Assembly (NCBI GenBank): GCA_046484045.1
Contig: JAWOBZ010000080.1
Location: forward strand, 35,498-99,497
Reading direction: 5' to 3'
Origin: CAZHUM01 sp046484045
GTDB lineage: Archaea; Thermoplasmatota; Thermoplasmata; Halarchaeoplasmatales; Halarchaeoplasmataceae
Length of the DNA: 64,000 bases
In this document: positions 26,392 through 33,891 of the stretch, piece by piece
Numbering within the stretch: position 1 is the first letter of the stretch
Layout of the letters: each line of letters starts with the position of its first letter
Notes under the pieces: generated by a model
The model's database searches: none
Told to the model about the DNA's origin: nothing
Seen by the model: only the letters and a program-made list of their open reading frames with translations
Program-made: the position numbers and the translations under genes

Positions 26392-26414
26392 AGTAGCCCC
26401 AGGGCGGATTCGAA
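26392..26414 (-). repeat. Displaced tRNA-Gln 3' end (att-like)
   Basis: AGTAGCCCC-A-GGGCGGATTCGAA matches the first 22 bases of the tRNA-Gln locus as read on the plus strand (27892-27913), with one inserted A. It lies in the same orientation, about 1.5 kb to the 3' side of that tRNA. This is the layout left by an integrase-type element inserted at a tRNA 3' end. The enclosed DNA carries two VapBC modules. Confidence 0.65.
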
Positions 26415-26429
26415 TAAAGATAATATGGG

Positions 26430-26463
26430 AAATTTATATAAATGTGTATGTACATATATGTAC
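26430..26463 (+). promoter_or_regulatory. vapB TATA box and palindromic operator
   Basis: TTTATATAAA lies at 26433-26442. A perfect 14-base palindrome, GTACATATATGTAC, spans 26450-26463 and ends two bases before the vapB ATG. The palindrome covers the expected start of transcription, so VapB (ribbon-helix-helix type) could bind it and repress its own operon. Transcripts would be essentially leaderless. Confidence 0.6.
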
Positions 26464-26465
26464 CC

Positions 26466-26681
26466 ATGTCAAAGAACATATCTATCTCCGATGATGTATA
26501 TGAGTGGCTCAAAGAGATGAAGGGTGCCGACAGCTTTTCATCCATAATCAGAAAATTGGGTAAAGGGGGCAATTTAGAAGACATTAACGGATTGAACATC
26601 CTGGAGGACTGGGGTAAGACCAAAAACGAATTAAAGAAAATGAGCGATAAAGAATGGGAGCGGTTGGAAGATGCTGCTTGA
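26466..26681 (+). CDS. vapB: VapB-type antitoxin
   Basis: The protein of about 71 residues begins MSKNISISDDVYEWLKEMKG, the ribbon-helix-helix start of the archaeal UPF0330/DUF217-type VapB family, and has a charged C-terminal half that would wrap the toxin. It neutralises the VapC encoded next and probably represses the operon via the palindrome directly upstream. The upstream in-frame ATG is rejected because it lies over the operator. The 3' end overlaps vapC by 11 bases. Confidence 0.85.
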   Translation: MSKNISISDDVYEWLKEMKGADSFSSIIRKLGKGGNLEDINGLNILEDWGKTKNELKKMSDKEWERLEDAA

Positions 26682-27054
26682 TACTACAGTGATGGTAGAC
26701 ATCGACAGGGGTATAGAAGAGAGAAAGATGGATCACCTCATATCTCTATCTCCGCACATAGTTTCATCCGCTACCGTTATGGAGATATCGACCGGGTTCT
26801 TCAGATCTGATCGAAAAGCGATATTGTTAGATGAGTTCATATCTCCGCTAACTATTATCCCCATCGATCAGAAAGTGGCTAGAAAAGCGGGAAAGATAGC
26901 TGCTAACTTGATCGAAAAGGGTAAAAGGATAGAGATCAACGATCTGTATATAGCTGCCACCGCTCTGTTACATGAAGAAACGATTTTAACTACTGATGTT
27001 AAGCATTATAAAAGAATAGAGGGTCTGGAAGTAGCAAACTGGGGAGATGTGTAG
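26671..27054 (+). CDS. vapC: VapC-type PIN RNase toxin
   Basis: This 127-residue PIN-domain protein starts MLLDTTVMVDIDRG, with the first metal-binding Asp, and carries EISTG, the INDLYIAATALLHEE segment with the third Asp, and LTTDVKHY with the fourth. VapC toxins cleave tRNA or rRNA sites and arrest growth until VapB is restored. It overlaps vapB, so the pair is one operon. It lies inside the DNA bounded by tRNA-Gln and its 3' fragment. Confidence 0.9.
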   Translation: MLLDTTVMVDIDRGIEERKMDHLISLSPHIVSSATVMEISTGFFRSDRKAILLDEFISPLTIIPIDQKVARKAGKIAANLIEKGKRIEINDLYIAATALLHEETILTTDVKHYKRIEGLEVANWGDV

Positions 27055-27066
27055 TGAGTATTACTA

Positions 27067-27492
27067 CTATCGTGGCATAACGATGTATCCTAAGCTCTTA
27101 AAATCATCATCAAAAGAAAATATATGTCCGATGTCATACTCATCCATATATACCGCCGTACTCCAGTCCACGAAAGATAACTTGTTTTCTTCCCTTTTTA
27201 ACCTATTCCATACAACTTTAAAATTCAACGAAGAGAAAGGGTGTATGATGACGTTTGAGTTCAACACCCTCTCTACGATATCCACAGCAGCATCGTAGTT
27301 ATAATTATAACGAAGAAAGGTATAAGTCTCCTGTAAAACCATCTCAGACGTGTGTATCGACCCGAAACTGAGTTCGTTCTTTTTATTTCTATCGACAAAG
27401 GATCTTGCTTCCTCGTGATGTTTATCTTTTTTCTCGTTTAAGGCTATCCATGCACTAGTGTCAATAAAAATAGAGGGGTAGTCTCCCGCCAT
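27067..27492 (-). CDS. vapC: VapC-type PIN RNase toxin (second module)
   Basis: The toxin of about 142 residues begins MAGDYPSIFIDTSAWIALNE, with the conserved DTSAW start of one VapC subgroup. It continues with SEMVLQETYTFLR, LSFVDWSTAVYM and HIFSFDDDFKSLGY, supplying four acidic metal ligands. The ATG is four bases after the stop of its antitoxin, so this start is preferred over an overlapping upstream codon. It converges on the first VapBC pair with a 12-base gap. Confidence 0.9.
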   Translation of the reverse strand: MAGDYPSIFIDTSAWIALNEKKDKHHEEARSFVDRNKKNELSFGSIHTSEMVLQETYTFLRYNYNYDAAVDIVERVLNSNVIIHPFSSLNFKVVWNRLKREENKLSFVDWSTAVYMDEYDIGHIFSFDDDFKSLGYIVMPR

Positions 27493-27496
27493 ACTT

Positions 27497-27727
27497 TTAC
27501 TTCCCGTAAAGTACTTCATCTATTGTAGTATCTTTTATCTTGGGTTCATCTTCTCTAGGGTTTGAACCGAAGCATGGTGATCTCCAATCTACTTTCTTTT
27601 TTTGGACTTCTTTATGAAGCAATTTTCTCAGTAGAGAGGATATACTCTCATCTTCCTCCTCAGCGATGTTTTTGATAGTTTCAACTTCATCATCTGGAAC
27701 CTTAGTACTCAATACTTTATCTGACAT
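27497..27727 (-). CDS. vapB: Antitoxin of the second VapBC module
   Basis: The antitoxin of about 76 residues starts MSDKVLSTKVPDDEVETIKN, a ribbon-helix-helix pattern (beta strand STKVP, then two helices including ESISSLLRKLLHKEV). The C-terminal part is charged, ending TTIDEVLYGK. An ATG eight codons upstream is possible, but an AT-rich TATA-like AAATATTTATA sits right before it, so the shorter form fits transcription better. The vapC start follows four bases after its stop. Confidence 0.8.
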   Translation of the reverse strand: MSDKVLSTKVPDDEVETIKNIAEEEDESISSLLRKLLHKEVQKKKVDWRSPCFGSNPREDEPKIKDTTIDEVLYGK

Positions 27728-27892
27728 TGGTATGCCAAGGTATACCTCCATATAAATATTTTTTCACATCAAATCCTCATATTTTCTTAGCACATATCAA
27801 ACGCAACAGATTTTAGGCTATTGTAATATCGTATAAAATCTGTCCATATATTAAAAACCTAGACAATTATCTATATCTTAGCATTAAAAAGT

Positions 27893-27964
27893 AGCCCCGG
27901 GCGGATTCGAACCGCCGTTACGAGGACCAGAACCTCGTATGATTGACCACTACACCACGGGGCT
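27893..27964 (-). tRNA. tRNA-Gln (anticodon CTG)
   Basis: The cloverleaf folds with AGCCCCG/CGGGGCT. The anticodon stem CGAGG/CCTCG encloses TTCTGGT with anticodon CTG. The T arm GGCGG/CCGCC encloses TTCGAAT. It reads CAG codons. No CCA or intron is seen. The 3' side faces the VapBC island and the 5' side a hairpin cluster containing pieces of the same tRNA. Confidence 0.93.
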
Positions 27965-28090
27965 AGTGAACGAAGTGAGCTAGGTCCGTGGAAGGAGGAA
28001 TCTGTGATTCCTGTGCACCACGGGGAATTTGCTCTGCAAATTTCCCGAGTTGGTTAGAAGCTCTGCTTCTGACAAACTACGGGGCTTTTT
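27962..28090. repeat. Hairpin cluster and tRNA pieces 5' of tRNA-Gln
   Basis: Four hairpins follow in 110 bases. At 27963-27983 there is CTAGT-GA-AC, loop GAA, GT-GA-GCTAG, with a tandem GA mismatch. At 27996-28012 there are 7 bp with loop TGT. At 28022-28046 there are 11 bp with loop TCT. At 28056-28070 AGAAGC/GCTTCT has loop TCT. Between them ACCACGGGG (near 28017) and CTACGGGGCT (near 28078) repeat the tRNA-Gln 5' end. Confidence 0.75.
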
Positions 28091-28204
28091 TCTTACTCTC
28101 TATTCAGGGCTCTCCGATATCGTAACCCCTTAAAAATATTATTGGTGCTTATAGCTCGAAAACCAGATTTATATATCCGGAAGTAATTGGTGATTCGATT
28201 CACC

Positions 28205-28402
28205 ATGAAGATAACGGAGATGCTCGCCATAGCTCTATTTGCCACTGGTCTATCTCTAACCGCATGGCTTTTGATCTATTTTATAACCGGTGGGAATAAC
28301 TCGTTCTTCAGCTCATACTACTCTGCATTGATATTTCCTCCCATCTTCGTAGCTTTGATATTGTTCATCAGATACTTGGCGAGGAAACCAAAAAGGTTAT
28401 AA
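28205..28402 (+). CDS. Small two-helix membrane protein
   Basis: The product of about 65 residues starts MKITEMLAIALFATGLSL and has two transmembrane helices, roughly residues 5-28 and 40-58, with a basic end (RYLARKPKRL). The ATG is preferred over an upstream GTG because a TATA-like TTTATATATCC lies about 35 bases before it. The end is 28 bases ahead of queA, so it may be cotranscribed with the queuosine genes. No function is recognised. Confidence 0.6.
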   Translation: MKITEMLAIALFATGLSLTAWLLIYFITGGNNSFFSSYYSALIFPPIFVALILFIRYLARKPKRL

Positions 28403-28430
28403 TCTTTTTCTTCGAGTGGGTGAAACGTTC

Positions 28431-29432
28431 ATGAAACTATCGGATTTTGATTACGAACTGGACAAGTCGAAGATAGCCCAGAGACCCATGCGACCCAGGG
28501 ATGAATCCAAACTCTTCTACCTTAAACGAGGAGGGCATGAGCACTTGCGATTTCATGATCTACCCGGACTGCTCCAAGAAGGCGACGTTCTGGTGAGAAA
28601 CAGATCAAAAGTATTCCCGGCACGAGTCAATGGTAAAAAGGACACGGGAGGAAAGGTCGAGATCCTGTTCTACAGTGAAGTAAAAAAGGGTTGGGAATGC
28701 CTCGTTAAAGGCAAGAACATCAAGGAAGGTAGAGTGCTGGTCGTGGAGGGGGAGACCCTCGAAGTGGTAGAAAATCTGGATGGAGGACATTTTATCTTGA
28801 AATCAGACAATATCGAGGAGTTGATCGCCACGCACGGCGAGATGCCGACGCCACCGTACATAAAAAAAGATCTGGAAGAAATGTCGGAGTACCAGACGAT
28901 CTACGCAGAAGAAGAAGGTTCCATAGCTGCACCCACCGCTGGATTTCATTTTACCCAGGAAGTATTGAATGAGATAAGAGACAAAGGTACGGATATATAC
29001 GACGTGATACTTCACGTGGGGCCCGGTACATTCCTCCCGGTGCGAACGGATGATGTTGAAGAGCATGACATGGAGAGAGAATGGTATCGGATACCGGAAG
29101 ATACCGCAGAAGCGGTCACCAGAGCTAATAAAGAGGGCAGAAGAGTGGTTTTGGTCGGAACAACGACGGTCAGAGCTATAGAATCCGCGTCGGAGAACGG
29201 AGAAGTCAAAGCGGAAGAAGGATGGGCCGACCTTTTCATATATCCCGGTTATGAATTCCAATCGGGTATGGACCTGCTGCTCACCAATTTCCATTTACCA
29301 AAATCCACCCTGATAATGCTGGTGAGCGCCTTCGTAGGTAGAGAACGTATATTGGACGCTTACAGGGAAGCCGTGGATAAAGACTACAGATTCTACAGCT
29401 TCGGGGATGCCATGCTGATCGAGGGGGTATGA
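28431..29432 (+). CDS. queA: S-adenosylmethionine:tRNA ribosyltransferase-isomerase
   Basis: QueA adds the ribosyl moiety of S-adenosylmethionine to preQ1 already in tRNA, forming epoxyqueuosine, a late step of queuosine synthesis. The product of about 333 residues has family segments across its length: AQRPMRPRDESKLFYL at the N-terminus, VRNRSKVFPARV, GSIAAPTAGFHFT, LHVGPGTFLPVR and the C-terminal LTNFHLPKSTLIMLVSAF. The length equals bacterial QueA (about 340). It overlaps tgt by four bases (ATGA), so the two are coupled. QueA is a bacterial hallmark, which makes it notable here. Confidence 0.95.
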   Translation: MKLSDFDYELDKSKIAQRPMRPRDESKLFYLKRGGHEHLRFHDLPGLLQEGDVLVRNRSKVFPARVNGKKDTGGKVEILFYSEVKKGWECLVKGKNIKEGRVLVVEGETLEVVENLDGGHFILKSDNIEELIATHGEMPTPPYIKKDLEEMSEYQTIYAEEEGSIAAPTAGFHFTQEVLNEIRDKGTDIYDVILHVGPGTFLPVRTDDVEEHDMEREWYRIPEDTAEAVTRANKEGRRVVLVGTTTVRAIESASENGEVKAEEGWADLFIYPGYEFQSGMDLLLTNFHLPKSTLIMLVSAFVGRERILDAYREAVDKDYRFYSFGDAMLIEGV

Positions 29433-30517
29433 TGCTGGAGTTCGAGGTCGAAGAAAAGGACGGAAGAGCTAGAACGGGCGCTATGACGGTCAACGGTAGG
29501 AAGGTTAATACACCGCTTTTCATGCCCGTGGCGACAAGCGGGGACGTTAAAACGCTCATTTCCAGTGATCTGAAAAGCCTCGGAGTCCAAGCCTTGATAA
29601 CAAACGCCTATCATCTTCTGATGAGACCGGGGATCGAGATAATCGAAGAACACGGGGGTCTCCATGAATTCATGAATTGGGACGGAGTCATCTTCACCGA
29701 CAGCGGGGGGTTCCAGATGATACGCAAGGGTTTCGATAAAAAGGTAGACAAAAAGGGGGTCCACTTCAAATCCGAGATAAACGGAAAGGAACTCTTCATC
29801 TCACCGGAGGAGGACATCGAGATCCAGAAAAGGCTCGGGTCTGACGTTGCCATGTGCTTGGACTACTGTCCGTCGTATCCAGCGGATCAAGATGAACTCG
29901 AGATGTCGGTGGATAGGACGACTAGCTGGGCGGAGAGATGCAGAAACGTTGACGGGGACATATTTGCCATCTCGCAGGGCGGAACGGATCCAACGTCGCG
30001 TGAAAGGAGCTGTCTGGAGTTGAGCGAAATCGATTTCCAGGGCTACGCACTCGGCGGGCTGTCGATAGGAGAACCCGCCAGGGACATGTACCGTATGACC
30101 GAGATCGCAGACAGTGTATTTCCAGAGGATAGACCCCGTTATCTCATGGGACTGGGATCACCCGTAGATATCTTAGAGTCCATAAAAAGAGGTGTGGATA
30201 TATTCGACAGCGCCTATCCGACCAGGAACGCAAGGCACGGCACGGTGTTCACCTCTAGAGGCAAGATTAACGTCGAGAAGGGTAGATACCGAAGGGACAA
30301 AGGTCCCCTGGACGACAGCTGTGGATGTGAGATCTGCGAGAACTACTCCCGAGCATATATCAACCACCTCAGTAGAGCCAACGAGATAACGTGGATGAAG
30401 ATGACTACCATCCACAACCTGTATTTTATACTCAAGATGATGGAGGAAGCGAGAGCGTCTATAGCAAGGGGTGAATTCGAGGATTACTTAACAGAATTCA
30501 AAAATAATTACGGGTAA
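29429..30517 (+). CDS. tgt: Bacterial-type tRNA-guanine transglycosylase
   Basis: Tgt exchanges G34 of GUN-anticodon tRNAs for preQ1. The 362-residue length and absence of a PUA domain match the bacterial enzyme, not the archaeal archaeosine type acting at position 15. Conserved residues include D91 (FTDSGGFQ), D145 and C147 (LDYC), the nucleophile D260 in FDSAYPTRNARHG, and zinc ligands C298, C300, C303 and H329. Ile213 (GGLSIGEP) sits where bacterial enzymes have a bulky residue and eukaryotic ones Gly, favouring preQ1 over queuine. Coupling to queA supports this. Confidence 0.93.
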   Translation: MMLEFEVEEKDGRARTGAMTVNGRKVNTPLFMPVATSGDVKTLISSDLKSLGVQALITNAYHLLMRPGIEIIEEHGGLHEFMNWDGVIFTDSGGFQMIRKGFDKKVDKKGVHFKSEINGKELFISPEEDIEIQKRLGSDVAMCLDYCPSYPADQDELEMSVDRTTSWAERCRNVDGDIFAISQGGTDPTSRERSCLELSEIDFQGYALGGLSIGEPARDMYRMTEIADSVFPEDRPRYLMGLGSPVDILESIKRGVDIFDSAYPTRNARHGTVFTSRGKINVEKGRYRRDKGPLDDSCGCEICENYSRAYINHLSRANEITWMKMTTIHNLYFILKMMEEARASIARGEFEDYLTEFKNNYG

Positions 30518-30550
30518 GATTTTTATCCGTCGATGTCATCCTGTTGTTGA

Positions 30551-31813
30551 ATGTCCGGTAAATGCATCAAGTGTGACGAGGAAATCGATGATTTTTTCCT
30601 GATATGTTCAGATTGTGCGAGAGGACTCTTTTCAGACAATATGTTTTGGATAGCCGCCAGTCCGGTGATCGGACCGCCTGTAATAGACAGGTGTAAAGAG
30701 GATTCCGAACCCACGCTCACTATCGGTGAGAGACCGGGAGACGAGCTTCAGTTCAGAGGGGGTAAAAAAACATTGGCAGAAGTCAAGGAACTCATGGAAA
30801 AACGTGGAAGTTCGTACTCCGAAGAAAATATCTTTCAGCGATACGATCGTATACTGGTTGAGATGGGGGTTCCGAAGCACATCGATTTTGACCATTACAT
30901 CTATTCCAGGGAAAGCGTCAGGGTATTCACGGAGATATTTTTTGCCGTGGAAGAGATTCGTGAGGACAATAACGCATCTTTGTACGCACCTGGATTGTTC
31001 CTTAGACTTGGTAACCTCCTTCATTATACATCTAAGAAAACCGACGACAGTGCATTCGAACCGAAGTTCAGACATAAGGCCGTCGACGACCTCGTCGAAG
31101 AAGCTAAGAGCTACTACGAAATCGCAGAAAAACTATCTGAAAAACCCGATATCCACGGGTATAATAACCTTGGAAAACTGCATCTCGACAACGGTGAATA
31201 TGAATCCGCAAAGGATAATTTCCAAAGGGCTCTGAGGATCGACAAGGACAACTTCGATACCAGGATAGGACTGACCAAATCTCTGATCGGTCAAGAGCAG
31301 CCTGAAGAGGCGGAGAGGGTGGTCGACCAGATGCTGAAAAAATTCTCCGATAAACCGGATGTCTGGTATCTCAAAGGCGATATCTCGTTCGTAAAGGATG
31401 TTTGGGGCGGTGCGATCCAATTCTATAATCAAGCACTTTCCAAAGACGATACCTTCCATAAAGCGAGGATGGCAAAAGCAAAGGTGTTCCATGAAAAGGG
31501 GATGCTTCAGGAGGCAAATGACGAACTCGATGATCTCATAGAGAAGGATGAATCCAATGCCGAGGCTTGGTATATGAAAGCGGATATATTGGACAGGATG
31601 GAAAAGTGGGGTGGAGCTATACAGTGCTTGACTCAGGCATTGTCTCTCGACCCACAGATGATCAGAGCGTGGGATCTCCAGGGAGATATATTGGTGGAAC
31701 AGGAGCAGTTCGAAGAAGCCTTCGAGGCCTACAATACTTCATTGAAGATATATCCTAATAGAGAAGAGATCGTCAAAAAGAAGAAAGAATGTGAAGAGAT
31801 GATGGATCAGTGA
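30551..31813 (+). CDS. TPR protein with N-terminal zinc motif
   Basis: The 420-residue protein begins with a small C4 site, CIKCDEEIDDFF then CSDC (about 4-22). Its C-terminal half (about 185-410) is a run of tetratricopeptide repeats, for example AEAWYMKADILDRMEKWGGA and AWDLQGDILVEQEQFEEA. TPR arrays bind partner proteins. The middle section (about 40-180) has no recognised fold. It lies just past tgt but with its own start, and converges on sec61 beta with a four-base gap. Confidence 0.8.
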   Translation: MSGKCIKCDEEIDDFFLICSDCARGLFSDNMFWIAASPVIGPPVIDRCKEDSEPTLTIGERPGDELQFRGGKKTLAEVKELMEKRGSSYSEENIFQRYDRILVEMGVPKHIDFDHYIYSRESVRVFTEIFFAVEEIREDNNASLYAPGLFLRLGNLLHYTSKKTDDSAFEPKFRHKAVDDLVEEAKSYYEIAEKLSEKPDIHGYNNLGKLHLDNGEYESAKDNFQRALRIDKDNFDTRIGLTKSLIGQEQPEEAERVVDQMLKKFSDKPDVWYLKGDISFVKDVWGGAIQFYNQALSKDDTFHKARMAKAKVFHEKGMLQEANDELDDLIEKDESNAEAWYMKADILDRMEKWGGAIQCLTQALSLDPQMIRAWDLQGDILVEQEQFEEAFEAYNTSLKIYPNREEIVKKKKECEEMMDQ

Positions 31814-31817
31814 CGGT

Positions 31818-31985
31818 TTAAACCGGCCATCTCCATTTTGCCAGTTCTATAACCACTAAACATGCTACAGCTACGATAAGGATCAATCTATGATCAAACT
31901 TGGGTCCTTTGGACTCTTCTTCATCGAAATAGCGCATCAATCCTGCTGCGGATTGAAAACCTCCGCCGCCTTGTTTTGCTGACAT
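31818..31985 (-). CDS. secG: Preprotein translocase subunit Sec61-beta (archaeal SecG)
   Basis: This 55-residue protein reads MSAKQGGGGFQSAAGLMRYF followed by DEEESKGPKFDHRLILIVAV and a hydrophobic C-terminal anchor. The flexible Gly/Ser start, the AGLMRYFDEE motif and the single C-terminal transmembrane helix are the hallmarks of Sec61-beta, a small subunit of the SecYE-beta channel. Its size is typical. The gene is alone, between the TPR gene and the cysteine-rich protein gene, with an AT-rich upstream region. Confidence 0.88.
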   Translation of the reverse strand: MSAKQGGGGFQSAAGLMRYFDEEESKGPKFDHRLILIVAVACLVVIELAKWRWPV

Positions 31986-32029
31986 TGTTATCATATTATA
32001 GGCATGATTATTTAAGGATTACGTTCCAT

Positions 32030-33589
32030 CTACCTTAGTTTTTTACCGTTCTTAAGGGTAAGCATGCTCGTGGAACCGCTCATCTTGATGAGTTCCTGCA
32101 GTGCGTTGGCATATTCCATGCCCTCCGAATTCAGTAATTTTTTCACGTAGCTCGAGAGGTACTCACCGGACTCGATCTCGTGGGAGTTGAATTTCCACTT
32201 CTTGGTGTCGCCTTTGTCTAAGGCGGCGAGAAAACCGAAAGCAAGTGATTTCATCCGCGTGTCAGATAGATTGGAATTATCTATCTGCCGTAGTACGCTG
32301 TCCTCACCCTTTATCTTGTAGAGCCTAGCCAGGTCGTTTGCGAGCTTGGCCTTAGGAGGCAGATCTTTGAACTCTGGCAGAGAAGACAACCTATCTTTTT
32401 CTTTCCTTTTACTCATGGCCTTCCGAAGTACGTCCCTCGGATTAACACTGGATTCGTGATACTTTTGATAGATTTGTTCCGCCATCCCATCATCGTTAGT
32501 GATTGTTTTTATTAAATCCAGTGCTCCCTCGTCCCAGACCTTCTCTAGAAGTTCGTTCACGGTGCCCTGCTCCAGGACTATCGAATTAGCAGATTCGATG
32601 GCTTTTTTGATCACTTCCTCCTCCCAACTCTCGTAATCGAACTGCCTGAGCAGTGCTCCCATATCACTCCCATAACAGTAATCTCCGACTATGTAAACCC
32701 GCGATCTATCCACCAGTGTTTTCATGGCGTCCCTTTTATACTTTCTGAGCAGTTCGCGATCCGAGGTTTCTCCACGCTCGTATGCCTTGACCAGATCTTT
32801 GTCCATTGAAATGTTCCTATCCAACTTACATTCAGAGCAGTCCGTCCTGCACATCATGTTGTACCTCGTGGAAATTTCGAATGACTTTGAATTATCCTTG
32901 GATATCATCCCGCGGCTCAGATGATGCACTAGATTCTTGTTGTTATCAGCACACCTAGAACACAGTTTCAGAGTGAGTCCGGCGGCACTCCAGTCGATCT
33001 GTATGTATGATCGGTCACCGTTGGTTATGTGGGGACAGATTATCTTGTCACCCCTCTTCCTCATGTTGTACGGTAGAGAATCCAGCGTATTTTTGACGTA
33101 TCCATTCGGTGGATTGTCCTTCTTACCGGTGCAAACTATATTGTCATCCCATGAGTAGAAGTAAAATCCCTTTTTTGCTTCGAAAGAATATGCCAAAAGC
33201 CTGAGGTGTGGATCGTTAAAATGCTGTACACCGATGAGCCTTTCTTCGTTGGCATTCCCTCTTTTTGCGTATGATATCTTTCCGTCTGGTGTCCTGGTAC
33301 TAGCGAGCAAAGGCGCTTTATGTGTCAAAGCCAGGAGAAGTGTACCGGCGACGGCTTTGGCGAGGTCGGGCCCTTTGTTAGAGTATTTTTTTAGATACTC
33401 TTTGTCTTCTTTGTGTTTAACTATTTTTTTGATATACTTTTCAGCTCTACTGAATTTGCATAAAAAACAACGGCCCTCACATTTCGGTATGACTTTCAAA
33501 GGGTCTTTTGCCAGTTTTCTAGCGTTGTTTATCAGCTTTCTTTCCTGCACCTTGCTCGCACGTTTGGGTCTTTTTCTTCGCATTGCCAT
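32030..33589 (-). CDS. Cysteine-rich basic protein of unknown function
   Basis: The 519-residue protein starts with a strongly basic stretch (MAMRRKRPKRASKVQERK). It has three clustered Cys sites, CEGRCFLC (about 38-45), CSRC (about 214) and CRTDCSEC (about 250), plus CPH around 190. These look like zinc or iron-sulfur ligands. The C-terminal half is helical and charged. I do not recognise the family; a nucleic-acid-binding role is suggested by the basic start and the metal sites. It probably has its own promoter. Confidence 0.6.
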   Translation of the reverse strand: MAMRRKRPKRASKVQERKLINNARKLAKDPLKVIPKCEGRCFLCKFSRAEKYIKKIVKHKEDKEYLKKYSNKGPDLAKAVAGTLLLALTHKAPLLASTRTPDGKISYAKRGNANEERLIGVQHFNDPHLRLLAYSFEAKKGFYFYSWDDNIVCTGKKDNPPNGYVKNTLDSLPYNMRKRGDKIICPHITNGDRSYIQIDWSAAGLTLKLCSRCADNNKNLVHHLSRGMISKDNSKSFEISTRYNMMCRTDCSECKLDRNISMDKDLVKAYERGETSDRELLRKYKRDAMKTLVDRSRVYIVGDYCYGSDMGALLRQFDYESWEEEVIKKAIESANSIVLEQGTVNELLEKVWDEGALDLIKTITNDDGMAEQIYQKYHESSVNPRDVLRKAMSKRKEKDRLSSLPEFKDLPPKAKLANDLARLYKIKGEDSVLRQIDNSNLSDTRMKSLAFGFLAALDKGDTKKWKFNSHEIESGEYLSSYVKKLLNSEGMEYANALQELIKMSGSTSMLTLKNGKKLR

Positions 33590-33626
33590 TCAATTCCTCG
33601 TGATATCGGTATATATAATTTACTTT

Positions 33627-33815
33627 TCAATCTCCTCTAAAATAGAGTCCTACCGGTTCTCTGGTGTACTTTTTGGTCTTCCTGGCCTTCACTATAGATG
33701 CGGCCACGGCGGTCTTATTCGGTAGACTATCTGCATTCGTGATGCCCTCGTTGAGCGCTATACGGTTCAGCTCTTCTCTTGTGTGGTTATCCACCAGCTC
33801 GTCTACTTCCTCCAT
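33627..33815 (-). CDS. Small HeH/SAP-like protein
   Basis: The protein of about 62 residues, MEEVDELVDNHTREELNRIA onward, contains a helix-extended-helix pattern: TREELNRIALNEGI, a loop NADSLPNK, then TAVAASIVKARK. This resembles SAP, Rho-N or HeH motifs that bind nucleic acids. The tail is basic. The ATG is preferred to an upstream TTG. It is divergent from rfcS with a spacer under 80 bases, so the two promoters overlap. Confidence 0.6.
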   Translation of the reverse strand: MEEVDELVDNHTREELNRIALNEGITNADSLPNKTAVAASIVKARKTKKYTREPVGLYFRGD

Positions 33816-33891
33816 ATTACCATCTAACAATCATACAACCAATATTTTACTTTTTGGCATGAAAACGAAAACTATATTAGTTTTACATAGA

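Noticed and set aside
33664..33891. 76-codon N-terminal extension of rfcS
   Set aside because: RFC small subunits start at the WTEKYRP region; the extension crosses the divergent promoter and the opposite-strand HeH gene.
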